The position numbers were made by a program, and so were the translations under genes. The notes below the pieces were generated by a model that made no database searches, was not told the origin of the DNA, and worked only from the letters and a program-made list of their open reading frames with translations. Shown piece by piece: positions 50,412 through 59,692 of a DNA stretch of 64,000 bases. Source of the stretch: Mesorhizobium comanense (GTDB lineage: Bacteria > Pseudomonadota > Alphaproteobacteria > Rhizobiales > Rhizobiaceae); the NCBI RefSeq assembly GCF_005503535.1, contig NZ_SCNN01000003.1, positions 248,001 through 312,000 of the forward strand, read 5' to 3'. Each line of letters begins with the position of its first letter. Position 1 is the first letter of the stretch.

Positions 50412-50924
50412 ATGACACTCCGTTCTCTCCAGCGCGTCAGGTTGGTCCTGTCGGCTCTTGCCGCAACGGGGCTCTGTGCCACGGCCGCGCAAGCCGCCTG
50501 CCCGATCGAACTCGCCGTCTATGGCGACGCGCAGAGCGGCAGCGAGATCGATTTTACCCCGACCGGCACCTCGGCTGTTGTCACCAACGACTTTCGCATG
50601 ATCCTCGACAACAATGTGGTGCTGAACGGCATTGTGATGTGGAGCACGGGTGAAGCGCGGCCAAACGGTTCCTTGATGTACAAATGCCCTGAGGGCGACG
50701 TCACGGGCGGTGAACTTGCCGCCTGCACACTCTGGAGCGGCGTGATCTACACGTCGGACGACAAGGGCGCGATCGGGCTGTTGCCGGCGCAAGGCGTCGA
50801 TGCTCCGAAGACGTTGATCCTTCCCGACCTTGGGCCGTCGTTGCGGCACTCACTTGCCTATGGCGGCAGCGGATTTTCGAAAGTGCCGTCGGATGTGTTC
50901 ACGCTGAAGGGATGCCAGGAATGA
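50412..50924 (+). CDS. hypothetical exported protein
   Basis: A 170-residue protein with a signal peptide that ends after about residue 28 (AAQA-A). The mature part has cysteines at ACPIELAVYG, KCPEGD, AACTLW and at the very end (LKGCQE), probably two disulfides. No family recognised. Its stop overlaps the start of the following reductase by four bases (ATGA). It is inside the gap between sucB and lpdA. Confidence 0.78.
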   Translation: MTLRSLQRVRLVLSALAATGLCATAAQAACPIELAVYGDAQSGSEIDFTPTGTSAVVTNDFRMILDNNVVLNGIVMWSTGEARPNGSLMYKCPEGDVTGGELAACTLWSGVIYTSDDKGAIGLLPAQGVDAPKTLILPDLGPSLRHSLAYGGSGFSKVPSDVFTLKGCQE

Positions 50925-51676
50925 GCGAGACGCAAAAGGTGCTGCTGGTCACCGGCGGCAGCCGTGGCATCGGCGCCGCCGTTTGCCGGCAGGCGTCAAA
51001 GGCCGGCTATCGCGTGGCAATCAACTATGCCTCGAACCAGGCGGCCGCCGACGCGCTGGTTGCCGAAATCAAGGCCGGCGGTGGCCAGGCTTTCGCCGTC
51101 AAGGGCGATGTCGGCGGCGAGGCCGATATCCTGACCATCTTCGAGACGGTGGACCGAACCTATGGCCGGCTCGACGCCTTCGTCAACAATGCCGGGATCG
51201 TCGACGCCAAGGCGCGCGTCGACGAGATGAGCGCGGCACGGCTGGAGCGCATGATGCGCATCAATGTCGTCGGCTCCATCCTGTGCGCCCGCGAGGCTGT
51301 GAAGCGCATGTCGACACGCCATGGCGGCCCGGGGGGATCGATCGTCAACCTCTCATCGGCGGCGGCAGTGCTGGGCGCGCCGGACAATTATGTCGATTAC
51401 GCCGCCTCCAAGGGCGCCATCGACACGCTCACGGTCGGGCTTGCCCGCGAGGTGGCCGCCGAAGGCGTGCGCGTCAACGCGGTGCGCCCAGGCATCATCG
51501 ATACCGATATCCATGCTTCCGGCGGACAGCCGGACCGGGTGGCGCTGATCCAGGGCACGCTGCCGATGAAGAGAGCCGGCACCGCCGATGAGGTCGCTGC
51601 CGCCATTCTCTATCTCCTGTCCGATGCCGCGTCCTACACGACCGGCGCGATCCTGAATGTCAGCGGCGGCCGCTGA
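50921..51676 (+). CDS. SDR family oxidoreductase
   Basis: A 251-residue short-chain dehydrogenase/reductase. The cofactor motif [12 protein letters not shown], the FVNNAG stabilising motif and the YAASKGAID catalytic tetrad (Tyr and Lys) are present. Ser in NLSSAA completes the tetrad. The ATG at 50921 overlaps the previous stop; an ATG nine bases upstream is less likely. The substrate is unknown. It is 23 bases before lpdA. Confidence 0.92.
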   Translation: MSETQKVLLVTGGSRGIGAAVCRQASKAGYRVAINYASNQAAADALVAEIKAGGGQAFAVKGDVGGEADILTIFETVDRTYGRLDAFVNNAGIVDAKARVDEMSAARLERMMRINVVGSILCAREAVKRMSTRHGGPGGSIVNLSSAAAVLGAPDNYVDYAASKGAIDTLTVGLAREVAAEGVRVNAVRPGIIDTDIHASGGQPDRVALIQGTLPMKRAGTADEVAAAILYLLSDAASYTTGAILNVSGGR

Positions 51677-51699
51677 GCCCCAAGCAAAGGAAAACCAAC

Positions 51700-53106
51700 A
51701 TGGCTTATGACGTCGTTATCATCGGCTCGGGACCGGGCGGCTATGTCTGCGCCATCAAGGCGGCGCAGCTCGGGCTGAAAGTCGCGGTGGTCGAGAAGAA
51801 CGCCACCTTCGGCGGCACCTGCCTCAACATCGGCTGTATCCCCTCCAAGGCGCTGCTTTACGCGTCCGAAATGTTCGCGGAGGCCGGCCATTCCTTCGAT
51901 ACGCTGGGCGTCGAGATCCCGGCGCCGAAGCTCAATCTGAAGAAGATGCTGGCGCACAAGGATGCGACGGTGGCGTCCAACGTCAACGGTGTTGCCTTCC
52001 TGTTCAAGAAGAACAAGATCGACTCCTTCCGCGGCACCGGAAAAGTCGTCGCCGCTGGCAAGATCTCGGTGACCGGCGAGGACGGCAAGGTGGAAGAGAT
52101 CGAGACGAAGAACATCGTCATCGCCACCGGTTCGGATGTCGCCGGCATTCCCGGCGTGAAGGTCGATTTCGACGAGAAGGTCATCGTGTCGTCGACCGGC
52201 GCGCTGTCGCTCGACAAGGTGCCCGGCCGCCTCGTCGTGGTCGGCGGTGGCGTCATCGGACTGGAGCTCGGATCGGTCTGGGCGCGGCTCGGCGCCAAGG
52301 TCACCGTCGTCGAGTTCCTAGACACCATCCTGGGCGGCATGGATGGCGAGGTCTCCAAGCAGTTCCAGCGGCTGCTGTCGAAGCAGGGCTTCGAGTTCAA
52401 GCTCGGCGCCAAGGTCACCGGCGTCGCCAAGGCCAAGAAGGGCGCGGCCGTCACCTTCGAGCCGGTGAAGGGCGGCGCGGCCGAGACCATCGATGCCGAC
52501 GTGGTGCTGATCGCCACCGGCCGTCGCGCCTTTTCGGACAGCCTCGGCCTCAAGGAGGCGGGCGTCGAGGTCGACGAGCGCGGCCGGGTCAAGACCGACG
52601 GCCATCTCAGAACGAACGTGCCTGGCATCTATGCCATCGGCGACGTCATCGCCGGGCCGATGCTGGCGCACAAGGCCGAGGACGAGGGCGTGGCGGTGGC
52701 CGAGACCATCGCCGGCCAGGCCGGTCATGTGAATTACGATGTCATTCCGAGCGTCGTCTACACCAGCCCGGAAATCGCCTCGGTCGGCAAGACCGAGGAG
52801 GAGCTGAAGAAAGCCGGCATCGACTACAAGATCGGAAAATTCCCGTTTACGGCCAATGGCCGCGCCCGCGCCATGCTGCATACCGACGGTTTCGTGAAAA
52901 TCCTCGCCGACAAGCAGAACGACCGCGTGCTCGGCGTCCACATCGTCGGCTTCGGCGCCGGCGAGATGATCCACGAGGCGGCGGTGCTGATGGAGTTCGG
53001 CGGCTCGTCGGAGGATCTCGCCCGCACCTGCCATGCGCACCCGACCATGTCGGAAGCGGTCAAGGAAGCGGCGCTGGCGACGTTCTTCAAGCCGATCCAT
53101 ATCTAG
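51700..53106 (+). CDS. lpdA: dihydrolipoamide dehydrogenase E3 component
   Basis: A 468-residue flavoprotein disulfide reductase that reoxidises lipoyl groups. The FAD-binding [15 protein letters not shown], the redox disulfide [13 protein letters not shown] (Cys-X4-Cys), the NAD-binding [17 protein letters not shown], and the C-terminal [15 protein letters not shown] with the base histidine are all present. With SucA and SucB it forms the complete 2-oxoglutarate dehydrogenase complex. Confidence 0.97.
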   Translation: MAYDVVIIGSGPGGYVCAIKAAQLGLKVAVVEKNATFGGTCLNIGCIPSKALLYASEMFAEAGHSFDTLGVEIPAPKLNLKKMLAHKDATVASNVNGVAFLFKKNKIDSFRGTGKVVAAGKISVTGEDGKVEEIETKNIVIATGSDVAGIPGVKVDFDEKVIVSSTGALSLDKVPGRLVVVGGGVIGLELGSVWARLGAKVTVVEFLDTILGGMDGEVSKQFQRLLSKQGFEFKLGAKVTGVAKAKKGAAVTFEPVKGGAAETIDADVVLIATGRRAFSDSLGLKEAGVEVDERGRVKTDGHLRTNVPGIYAIGDVIAGPMLAHKAEDEGVAVAETIAGQAGHVNYDVIPSVVYTSPEIASVGKTEEELKKAGIDYKIGKFPFTANGRARAMLHTDGFVKILADKQNDRVLGVHIVGFGAGEMIHEAAVLMEFGGSSEDLARTCHAHPTMSEAVKEAALATFFKPIHI

Positions 53107-53255
53107 ACGCGAAAGGCGCCAGACGCCGAACGCTTCGTCATTTTAGGGCGGAGCGGGGAGCGAAGCGACGGCGCACCTCGAGGCCTTGCGGCGGCGGTCT
53201 CCGAATGGATACTCGGGTCTAGCCGAGTTCGACCAAAGCTTGTTACCCAAGACAA

Positions 53256-53281
53256 AACGGCCCGCTTTTCAGCGGGCCGTT
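53256..53281 (-). terminator. intrinsic terminator for the Pro-Ala-rich protein gene
   Basis: The exact 10-bp stem AACGGCCCGC/GCGGGCCGTT encloses TTTTCA. On the minus strand the stem is followed by TTGTC after a short T-run, so it best serves the gene at 53302; it can also act for lpdA from the other side. Confidence 0.72.
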
Positions 53282-53301
53282 CGTATCCGTTATCGAACCG
53301 G

Positions 53302-53613
53302 TCAGTTGGCCGGTGCGGGCGCCGGAGCCGGTGCAGGAGCCGGTGCCGGAGCCGGGGCTGGCGCGGGGGCCGGAGCCGGAGCGGGTGCAGGGGCCGGTGC
53401 AGGGGCCGGCGTGGCCGGCTTCATCGGTTCTGCCGGTGCGGGCGCGGGCGCCGGTGTGCTGGCCGCCGGCGGCTCGGCCGGCGCGGGATGCTCGCCGCCG
53501 CCTCTTCCGAAAATGTAGTACGCGACAATCGCCAGGATCACGACGACCAGGGCGATCAGCCAGGGGCTGCCGCCACCACCTGACCTAGGGGTGTCGTTCG
53601 ATGGATTCGCCAT
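53302..53613 (-). CDS. small membrane protein with Pro-Ala repeat tail
   Basis: A 103-residue protein. Residues 1-15 are polar and gly-rich (MANPSNDTPRSGGGG), residues 16-38 form one membrane helix (PWLIALVVVILAIVAYYIF), and the rest is a charged spacer plus a long tail of alternating Ala-Pro dipeptides. GGAGGG six bases before the ATG at 53613 fixes the start. Such tails probably span the periplasm stiffly toward the cell wall. The alternating unit is coded by short DNA repeats, so tail length may vary between strains. Confidence 0.8.
   Translation of the reverse strand: MANPSNDTPRSGGGGSPWLIALVVVILAIVAYYIFGRGGGEHPAPAEPPAASTPAPAPAPAEPMKPATPAPAPAPAPAPAPAPAPAPAPAPAPAPAPAPAPAN
53305..53412. repeat. 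tandem short repeats coding for the Pro-Ala tail
   Basis: GGAGCCGGTGC-like units repeat with small changes across about 108 bases. Slippage at such repeats can change tail length without shifting the frame only when multiples of three are lost or gained. Confidence 0.75.
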
Positions 53614-53747
53614 AAAGTTCCCTCCGTGGATGAAAATGATCAATCAACAGCCATCAACGTGCAACCGTTGAATGGGTTTCACGCTAGGGAAGGAAAACGC
53701 CGAAAACGCGGCATTTGAACCCTTCCGCCGTCGCCGACTCAATTGAC

Positions 53748-53795
53748 GGCGGTGACAGTATAGCCGGCTTTGCGAAAATCCTCGACCAGTCCCTG
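53748..53795. repeat. 48-bp direct repeat, copy 1: remnant of a traB 3' end
   Basis: A 48-base stretch that matches 54363-54410 at 47 of 48 positions. Read on the minus strand it gives GLVEDFRKAGYTVTAVN then a stop, almost the same as the end of the TraB protein. No upstream part of a second traB is visible, so it is a duplicated gene end. Confidence 0.85.
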
Positions 53796-53871
53796 CTGCG
53801 GCCTGGCGGCGTTTCGCCACGCAGCGAGGCCGGCCAATGGATGCTATCTTTGGTTGCGAGGGTTTTCCGGC

Positions 53872-54348
53872 ATGACTCCCACTGCACAGACCTTTCCCGA
53901 TCCCGAAGGCGTTCTTGCCGGCGCTCAGTTCGCCGACCGGTACGCGCTCACAACCGATGGTCTCGCCCTGACTGCCATTGGCGCGGCCGAGCGCGTCCTG
54001 GGGCGGCCACCGCGATGGGTCGGCCGGCTTACGCAGCTCCGCAATCTCGCCGTCAGGCCATTTGGGTTGAAGACTGGGTTGGCGTCCGACGCACCAGCGG
54101 AAGGCAGGGTCGGCATCTTTCCCCTCATCAGCCAGGCACGCGGCAGGGTCGTCCTGGGTCTGGACGACCGGCATCTCGATTTCCGCATCCTGGTAGAGGT
54201 GAACGAGCTCGGCGCGGGCCGGCAGGAGGTGGCTGCGTCGACGATCGTGAAGACGCACAACCTGCTTGGAAGAGCCTATCTCGCCATCGTCATGCCGTTT
54301 CACCGGGTCATCGTTCCGGCGATGTTGGCTCAGCTTTTGATCAAGTAG
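53872..54348 (+). CDS. DUF2867 family protein
   Basis: A 158-residue protein. The core PPRWVGRLTQLRNLAVRPFGLKTG, then GIFPLISQARGRVVLGLDDRHLDFRILVEV and the ending RAYLAIVMPFHRVIVPAMLAQL matches DUF2867, a family of unknown function sometimes joined to NAD-dependent epimerase domains. The ATG at 53872 begins a sensible N-terminus. The gene sits exactly between the two copies of the 48-bp repeat, converging on traB with two bases between the stops. Confidence 0.82.
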   Translation: MTPTAQTFPDPEGVLAGAQFADRYALTTDGLALTAIGAAERVLGRPPRWVGRLTQLRNLAVRPFGLKTGLASDAPAEGRVGIFPLISQARGRVVLGLDDRHLDFRILVEVNELGAGRQEVAASTIVKTHNLLGRAYLAIVMPFHRVIVPAMLAQLLIK

Positions 54349-54350
54349 CG

Positions 54351-55421
54351 TTAAAGCCCTATGGCGGTGACGGTATAGCCGGCTTTGCGAAAATCCTCGA
54401 CCAGTCCCTGGGGGCCGGGAAGGTGCAGAGCGCCGACCGCCATGAAGGCATTGCCCTTGGCCAGGATCGGCTCGGCATGATCGACCATCACCTTGTTTCG
54501 GCTGGTGATCATCGTCTCCTCGAAGGCCGCGTAGCCGGAGGGGTCGTTCTGCTCGTCGGGCATGGCGGCGCGGAACAGTGGCCAGAACATGCCGGTGTCG
54601 CCGCGCTGGTAGAGCACGATCATGGTCTCGTTGATGTCGTTGACCTTGTCGCCGAGCTTCAGCGTGTCGACCAGACCCTTCATGTGAAAGGCAAGCGGCA
54701 GCGAGGCCATGGCGCGCAGCTGGCTTTCGGCGGTCTCCAGTCCTTCGACCGGCTTGCCGGCGGCCTTGGCGCTCTGCGCCAGCTTGACGTCGAGCACCGG
54801 GGCTCCACCGGACTGGCGGGCGAGTTCGCAGGCCGGAAGCGCCATCATGGCCGACAGCATCCAGGGCTTCATCTTCGCGACGGTCGCCGGCGGAATGCCG
54901 CGCGCGTCGAGCGCGGCGTTCATCGCCGCGGCCTCGTCCGGCGACAGCAAGGACGACAGCGTCGTGGAGTCGGTGAACATCATCAGGTCCGGCTCCTTCA
55001 GCATCGCCGTCATCATCTTCTGCTTGTCGAGCACGTCGGTGGTTTCGATGATGAGCGTGCCGGCCGCGTCGAAGACCTTCTGCGCCGCCGCCGGCAGCGT
55101 GGTGACGCGCGTATCGGTCATGTGCATGGTGCCGAACAGGTAGGAGGGCTGTTCGCCCGACTTTTCGAGCTTCCAAAGCAGGCCCTTGCCGTTCAGCGTC
55201 GCGGCCGCTTCCGCCTCGATCTTGCCGTAGGTCGCGGGATTGCTCTTCTGCAGGGCCGACAGCATGTCGGCGCCGGTGCAGGTCGGCACTTCCGCGCGCG
55301 CCCTGCCGGCCGCGAACAGAAGCACGGCCAGGAAGGACAGGAAAAACAGGATGTTGAGCGCGACAAGCAGCCTCAGCGAGACGGAAGCGGCACGGTCGGC
55401 GATGGCGATGACGCGTTTCAT
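54351..55421 (-). CDS. TraB/GumN family protein
   Basis: A 356-residue protein with an N-terminal membrane anchor (about residues 13-43). The GumN/TraB signature is present: SYLFGTMHMTDTRVTTLP with two GxxH-type motifs, and a C-terminal AFMAVGALHLPGPQGLVEDFRKAGYTV. The family has an EreA-like or Tiki-like fold with possible metalloprotease activity. The C-terminal end is duplicated 615 bases away (see repeats). Confidence 0.88.
   Translation of the reverse strand: MKRVIAIADRAASVSLRLLVALNILFFLSFLAVLLFAAGRARAEVPTCTGADMLSALQKSNPATYGKIEAEAAATLNGKGLLWKLEKSGEQPSYLFGTMHMTDTRVTTLPAAAQKVFDAAGTLIIETTDVLDKQKMMTAMLKEPDLMMFTDSTTLSSLLSPDEAAAMNAALDARGIPPATVAKMKPWMLSAMMALPACELARQSGGAPVLDVKLAQSAKAAGKPVEGLETAESQLRAMASLPLAFHMKGLVDTLKLGDKVNDINETMIVLYQRGDTGMFWPLFRAAMPDEQNDPSGYAAFEETMITSRNKVMVDHAEPILAKGNAFMAVGALHLPGPQGLVEDFRKAGYTVTAIGL
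54363..54410. repeat. 48-bp direct repeat, copy 2: 3' end of traB
   Basis: The native copy, coding the last 16 or so residues of TraB in front of the stop. It is the same orientation as copy 1, with a period of 615 bases, and between the two lies only the DUF2867 gene. Confidence 0.85.
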
Positions 55422-55567
55422 GATGCCGTTCTAGCGGCGAAAAACGGCAAAACGGTTAATTGGGGGTGCGAAATTGTCTTCGACCGGCCATGAAGTTGGG
55501 TAGGCGTCGGCTAGTTGTGAACGTTCATAGTAATAGGCCACCGAGACTTTTGCGGCGCGACCGACGC

Positions 55568-56506
55568 TCACGCCCTTGGATGCGCGGACTCATAGATTTC
55601 GAGCAACCTCGCCGTGTCGACGCCGGTATAGACCTGGGTCGTCGACAGGCTGGCGTGGCCGAGCAGTTCCTGGATGGTGCGCAGATCGCCGCCGCGGCCA
55701 AGCAGATGCGTGGCGAAGGAATGGCGAAGCGCATGCGGCGTCGCGGTGTCGGGCAGGTTGAGGGCGGAGCGCAGCCTGACCATGTCGCGCTGGACGATGG
55801 CGGGATTGAGCGGGCCGCCGCGGGCGCCGCGAAACAGAAGACCCTTCGGGTCCAGTTGATAGGGGCAGAGCCGACGGTATTCTGCGACCGCCTTCAGCGC
55901 CACCGGCAGCACCGGCACCAGCCGCGTCTTCCCGCCCTTGCCGGTGACGCGCAGCACGGTGTCGGCCTCGGAGGCGAGATCGGCGCCGGCGAGGCCGAGC
56001 GCCTCGGAAATGCGCAGTCCGGAGCCGTAGAGCAGCGTCAGCACGGCGGCATTCCTGGCGGCGATCCAGGGCTCTTCCGCCAGTTGGCCTTCGATCGAAA
56101 CGACATGCCTGGCGTCGCTTGCCGTCAGCGGCTTCGGCAGCGATTTGGGCTGGCGCGGCGCGCGCAGCGCGGCGGCGCCGGCCGCATTGGCGAGACCACG
56201 CCGTTCGAGGTAGCGCAGCAACGAGCGGATGCCGGCCAGGCCACGGCCAAGGGTGCGGGCACCGGCGCCGTCATTGCGGCGCGCGGCGAGGAAGCCGCGC
56301 AGATCGGCGGGGCGCAGATTGGCGATCTCCGCAATGCCTGCCGGTCCGCCGCAATGGCCGGTCAGGAAATGCAGGAACTGCCTGGTGTCGCGCTCATAAG
56401 CCTCGACCGTCTCTGGCGACAGCCGTCGTTCGCGCGCCAGCATCTTCAGCCAGCTTTCGCGCGCCGCCTGAAGATCCGGCTTTGCCGGGATGAGGAATTC
56501 CTGCAT
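55568..56506 (-). CDS. xerC: site-specific tyrosine recombinase XerC
   Basis: A 312-residue tyrosine recombinase. The N-terminal SAM-like core-binding domain spans about residues 10-105. Catalytic residues are Arg165 (GSGLRISEAL), Lys190 (GKGGK), His258 and Arg261 (PHALRHSFATH), His284 (LLGHAS) and nucleophile Tyr293 (VYTGVD). XerC with XerD resolves chromosome dimers at dif. It stands alone and no phage or integron is near, which favours the housekeeping XerC over an integrase. Confidence 0.93.
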   Translation of the reverse strand: MQEFLIPAKPDLQAARESWLKMLARERRLSPETVEAYERDTRQFLHFLTGHCGGPAGIAEIANLRPADLRGFLAARRNDGAGARTLGRGLAGIRSLLRYLERRGLANAAGAAALRAPRQPKSLPKPLTASDARHVVSIEGQLAEEPWIAARNAAVLTLLYGSGLRISEALGLAGADLASEADTVLRVTGKGGKTRLVPVLPVALKAVAEYRRLCPYQLDPKGLLFRGARGGPLNPAIVQRDMVRLRSALNLPDTATPHALRHSFATHLLGRGGDLRTIQELLGHASLSTTQVYTGVDTARLLEIYESAHPRA

Positions 56507-56645
56507 GGCGTCTGTTCCGGTTCGGCGTCATTCTGTGGCAGCCGGGTTAGGAAGCGATGAAGAGAGGCCGTCATTGAAATGGCGGCAAGGCGATCATTGA
56601 AATGACGCCGGGGCGGCGCTAGAGCAGGGCCAAAGGATGTCAGCC

Positions 56646-57245
56646 ATGTCGAAGCCGCAAAACCCTGTCCAGATGGCCGTGATCGGCGCCGCCCACGGCA
56701 TCAAGGGCGAACTCAGGGTGAAGACCTTCACCGGCGATCCGCTGGCGCTTGCCGACTACGGGCCGCTCTATGCCAGGGATGGCCGGGTGTTCCAGATCAC
56801 CGATATCAGGCCGGCCAACACCGTCGTCGTGGTCCGCTTCAAGGGCATAAGCGACCGTAACGCCGCCGAGGCGCTCGCCGGCACCGAACTGTTCGTCGAC
56901 CGTTCGATGCTGCCCGACGATGGCGAGGAGGATGAATTCTACCATGCCGACCTGATCGGGCTCGACGTACGCGACGATACCGGCGCCGTGCTCGGCAAGG
57001 TGGTGGCGGTGCACAATTTCGGCGGCGGCGACATCCTCGACGTCACGCTTTCCGGACGCAAGGGCGTGCTGATTCCGTTCACGCAGGCCGCGGTGCCCGC
57101 CGTGTCCGTCGCCGAGGGCTTTGTCCGCGTCGATCCGGCAGCTGCCGGGCTGGTCGAGGACGAGGACGGCGATGCGCCGCGCGATGAGGGGTTCGACCCG
57201 AAGGGCAGGCCGCGCGGGCCGCGCGATGCCGGAGGCAACCGGTGA
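56646..57245 (+). CDS. rimM: ribosome maturation factor RimM
   Basis: A 199-residue 16S rRNA processing factor with an N-terminal RimM beta-barrel ([18 protein letters not shown]) and a C-terminal PRC barrel ([16 protein letters not shown]...[11 protein letters not shown]). The tail is charged and disordered. The ATG at 56646 has AAAGG about nine bases upstream; ATG 56637 overlaps that site. Its stop overlaps the trmD start (GTGA). In many bacteria rpsP precedes rimM, but here xerC is divergent upstream. Confidence 0.93.
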   Translation: MSKPQNPVQMAVIGAAHGIKGELRVKTFTGDPLALADYGPLYARDGRVFQITDIRPANTVVVVRFKGISDRNAAEALAGTELFVDRSMLPDDGEEDEFYHADLIGLDVRDDTGAVLGKVVAVHNFGGGDILDVTLSGRKGVLIPFTQAAVPAVSVAEGFVRVDPAAAGLVEDEDGDAPRDEGFDPKGRPRGPRDAGGNR

Positions 57246-57940
57246 GTTTTTCCGCCAGCGTGCTGACGCTCTACCCGGAGATGTTTCCGGGCGCTCTCGG
57301 CCTGTCGCTGGCCGGACGGGCGCTGGAGGCCGGCACCTGGTCGCTTCAGGCGATCCAGATCCGCGACTTCGCCACGGACAAGCATCGTACCGTCGACGAC
57401 ACGCCGGCCGGCGGCGGCGCCGGCATGGTGATGCGCGCCGACGTGTTGGCCAGGGCGATCGACCATGCCGCGCCGGCGGGCGATCCACGCCCGCGTCTGC
57501 TGATGAGCCCGCGCGGCAAACCGCTGACCCAGGCGCGCGTGCGCGACCTCGCCGCGGGGCCTGGTGCCGTGATCCTGTGCGGACGCTTCGAGGGTGTCGA
57601 CCAGCGGCTGATCGAGGCGCGCGAATTGGAGGAAGTCTCGATCGGCGATTTCATCCTGTCGGGCGGGGAGCCGGCGGCACTTGTGCTGCTCGACGCGGTG
57701 GTGCGGCTGCTGCCGGGCGTGATGGGCAACGCGGTGTCGGGCGAGGAAGAAAGCTTCGAGAATGGCCTGCTCGAACATCCGCACTACACGCGGCCGCAGG
57801 AATTCGAGGGCAGGCAAATTCCCGAAGTGCTGATCTCGGGCAACCACAAGAAGATCGCCGCATGGCGTCGGGAGCAGTCGGAGAGGCTGACGAAGGACAG
57901 GCGGCCCGATCTTGCCGCTGCTCACCCCTTGGTGAAATAA
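57242..57940 (+). CDS. trmD: tRNA (guanine-37-N1)-methyltransferase TrmD
   Basis: A 232-residue SPOUT methyltransferase that makes m1G37 and so prevents frameshifting. Motifs are [39 protein letters not shown] and [15 protein letters not shown], which form the trefoil knot and SAM site. The start is GTG at 57242, overlapping the rimM stop by four bases. The last 19 bases overlap the convergent TSUP gene. Confidence 0.96.
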   Translation: MSFSASVLTLYPEMFPGALGLSLAGRALEAGTWSLQAIQIRDFATDKHRTVDDTPAGGGAGMVMRADVLARAIDHAAPAGDPRPRLLMSPRGKPLTQARVRDLAAGPGAVILCGRFEGVDQRLIEARELEEVSIGDFILSGGEPAALVLLDAVVRLLPGVMGNAVSGEEESFENGLLEHPHYTRPQEFEGRQIPEVLISGNHKKIAAWRREQSERLTKDRRPDLAAAHPLVK

Positions 57941-58674
57941 TAAATGGCCAGGAACAGGCCGACCGCGATGACGAAGCCGCGCACCGCGTTCTGCGGCACG
58001 CGCTTGGCGATCCAGACACCGGCATAGCCGCCCAGCGCGCCGCCGGGGATCATGACGATGGCCTGCGGCCAGGCGACGACACCGCCCCAGACGAAGACCA
58101 GGATGGCTATGGCCGCGATGACCACGGCCAGCATGTTCTTCAGCGCGTTGAGCCGGTGGTAGTCACCGGCCTGGGTGAGGCCGAGCGTGGCCAGCATCAT
58201 GACGCCCATGCCGGCGCCGAAGAAGCCGCCATAGATGGATGTCACGAACTGCGCCAGCGCGCCGGCGATCGAGCCGACGGACGTTTCGTCCCCGGGGCGC
58301 GGCGCCGGCTTCAGCCAGGGGCCGGCGGCGAAGAGCGCGGTCGCGGCGATCAGCAGCCAGGGTACGAGCGCGCGAAAGGATGGGTTCGAGAGCGCCAGCA
58401 GGATGAGCGAGCCGGCCAGCGCGCCGCAGGCCGAGATCGCGCACAAGAGCAGCGCCTGGCGCCAGAAATGCCTGATGTCGTCGAGATAGGCGAGTGTGGA
58501 GGTGACGTAGCCCGGAAACTGCGTTACCGAGGAGGTGGCGTTGGCGACGATCGGCGGCACGCCGACCAGGGTCATGGCGCCGAAGGTGACGAAAGTGCCG
58601 CCGCCGGCGACGGCGTTGACCGCGCCCGAGACGAACCCGGCGAGGAAAAGCAGCACGGCATCGAAGAGTGTCAT
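57922..58674 (-). CDS. TSUP family sulfite/organosulfonate exporter (TauE/SafE)
   Basis: A 250-residue membrane protein with seven to eight helices. The N-terminal [25 protein letters not shown] and the mid-protein [17 protein letters not shown] motif belong to the TauE/SafE family, whose members export sulfite or sulfoacetate. The ATG at 58674 gives the family length. It is set convergent to trmD and splits rimM-trmD from rplS. The substrate is unknown. Confidence 0.9.
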   Translation of the reverse strand: MTLFDAVLLFLAGFVSGAVNAVAGGGTFVTFGAMTLVGVPPIVANATSSVTQFPGYVTSTLAYLDDIRHFWRQALLLCAISACGALAGSLILLALSNPSFRALVPWLLIAATALFAAGPWLKPAPRPGDETSVGSIAGALAQFVTSIYGGFFGAGMGVMMLATLGLTQAGDYHRLNALKNMLAVVIAAIAILVFVWGGVVAWPQAIVMIPGGALGGYAGVWIAKRVPQNAVRGFVIAVGLFLAIYYFTKG

Positions 58675-58997
58675 TGCACAGCGCCGAGGATCATGGAGTT
58701 CCGGCTTAGAAAGCCTGGAAGGCCCGCGCAACGCGGCACGGCGGCATTATCATGGTGCCATGGCGCAAAAAATAGGCCGCGAAGGCGTGACAAAGCCACG
58801 AAATAGCTGTATGTGCCCGCCCGAACCGGAAGAACAATCTCCCGGGACCCGTCAACAATGACGGTGTAGTCGCCCCTGCCCGATGTTTCGCAAGACAAAT
58901 GTCCCGGAAACAAAAGGCATAGCCGAGCGGTCGAAGGAACTGCAAGGCGAGCGCAGGGCGCTCTGACTGTCGGAAGAACAAGAAGTGGATTTTTGAG
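58675..58997. other. intergenic region upstream of rplS
   Basis: This 323-base gap holds the divergent start regions of the TSUP and rplS genes. A string AGCCGAGCGGTCGAAGG at about 58920-58936 looks like a tRNA D-arm but no acceptor stem or anticodon arm surrounds it. CGGAAGAACAA occurs twice (58827 and 58971 region). No coding region is convincing, and the ribosome-binding site of rplS is weak. Confidence 0.55.
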
Positions 58998-59537
58998 ATG
59001 GATCTCATCCGTCAGCTCGAGGCCGAACAGGCCGCCAAGATCGAAGCCAAGCGCAAGCTTCCCGAATTCCAGCCCGGCGACACCGTGCGCGTCCAGGTCC
59101 GCGTGACCGAAGGCACCCGCACCCGCGTCCAGGCCTATGAGGGTGTCGTCATCGCCCGCTCCGGCGCCGGCTTCCAGGAAAATTTCACCGTCCGCAAGAT
59201 CTCCTACGGCGAAGGCGTCGAGCGCGTGTTCCCGGTCTACTCGCCGATGGTCGAGGGCGTCGAGATCGTGCGTCGCGGCAAGGTGCGTCGCGCCAAGCTC
59301 TATTACCTGCGCGACCGTCGCGGCAAGTCGGCCCGTATTTCGGAAAACACCGGCGTGCGCGCCCGCAAGCTCAACGATGAGGAGCGCGATGCGCTGAACG
59401 CCGAGAAGGCCCGCATCGAGGCCGAGAAGGTCGCCGCCGCCCAGGCGCTGGCCGCCGAGACGGCCGCCAAGGAAGCCGCCGAGAAGAAGGCCGCGGACGA
59501 GGCAGCCAAGGCCGCGGAAGCGACCCCGGCCGAATAA
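58998..59537 (+). CDS. rplS: 50S ribosomal protein L19 with Ala/Glu-rich tail
   Basis: The first 115 residues are a complete L19, with [35 protein letters not shown] and [20 protein letters not shown]. After residue 120 a tail of about 60 residues of Ala, Glu and Lys is added ([21 protein letters not shown]), as in several alphaproteobacteria, probably helical and surface-exposed. A strong terminator follows 24 bases after the stop. Confidence 0.96.
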   Translation: MDLIRQLEAEQAAKIEAKRKLPEFQPGDTVRVQVRVTEGTRTRVQAYEGVVIARSGAGFQENFTVRKISYGEGVERVFPVYSPMVEGVEIVRRGKVRRAKLYYLRDRRGKSARISENTGVRARKLNDEERDALNAEKARIEAEKVAAAQALAAETAAKEAAEKKAADEAAKAAEATPAE

Positions 59538-59560
59538 GATCTTTTGCGATCGATTTCGAA

Positions 59561-59584
59561 AAGGCGGCTCCGGCCGCCTTTTTT
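59561..59584 (+). terminator. intrinsic terminator of rplS
   Basis: The exact stem AAGGCGGC/GCCGCCTT with TCCG loop is followed by TTTT. Confidence 0.92.
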
Positions 59585-59643
59585 CGTTTCACCAGACTGT
59601 GAACGCTTTCGCCTCCGGAGGCGGGATGCGGTGTTGACGACAT

Positions 59644-59680
59644 ATTATCTTGTGTACTAAATAATCGTGCACAAGATAAT
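59644..59680. promoter_or_regulatory. OhrR operator candidate
   Basis: ATTATCTTGTG (59644-59654) and CACAAGATAAT (59670-59680) are exact inverted repeats separated by 15 bases, in an AT-rich patch that ends 12 bases before the ohr start. OhrR proteins bind such palindromes and release them when their cysteine is oxidised by organic hydroperoxide. TAAATAAT between the arms may be part of the -10 region. Confidence 0.65.
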
Positions 59681-59692
59681 TGGAGATTTGAT

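Noticed and set aside
53186..53518. Plus-strand frame coding a Gly-Ala repeat protein
   Set aside because: It is the antisense of the Pro-Ala tail. The minus-strand gene has a good ribosome site, a membrane helix and a terminator.
53644..55176. 510-residue minus-strand frame across DUF2867 and traB
   Set aside because: It is antisense to DUF2867 and out of frame with traB, with no family similarity.
55568..56506. XerC-like gene as a phage or integron integrase
   Set aside because: No att sites, phage genes or cassettes are near. Sequence and length fit the housekeeping recombinase.
58918..58940. tRNA-like string GCCGAGCGGTCGAAGG upstream of rplS
   Set aside because: It matches a Ser/Leu tRNA D-arm, but no acceptor stem, anticodon arm or T-arm can be formed around it.
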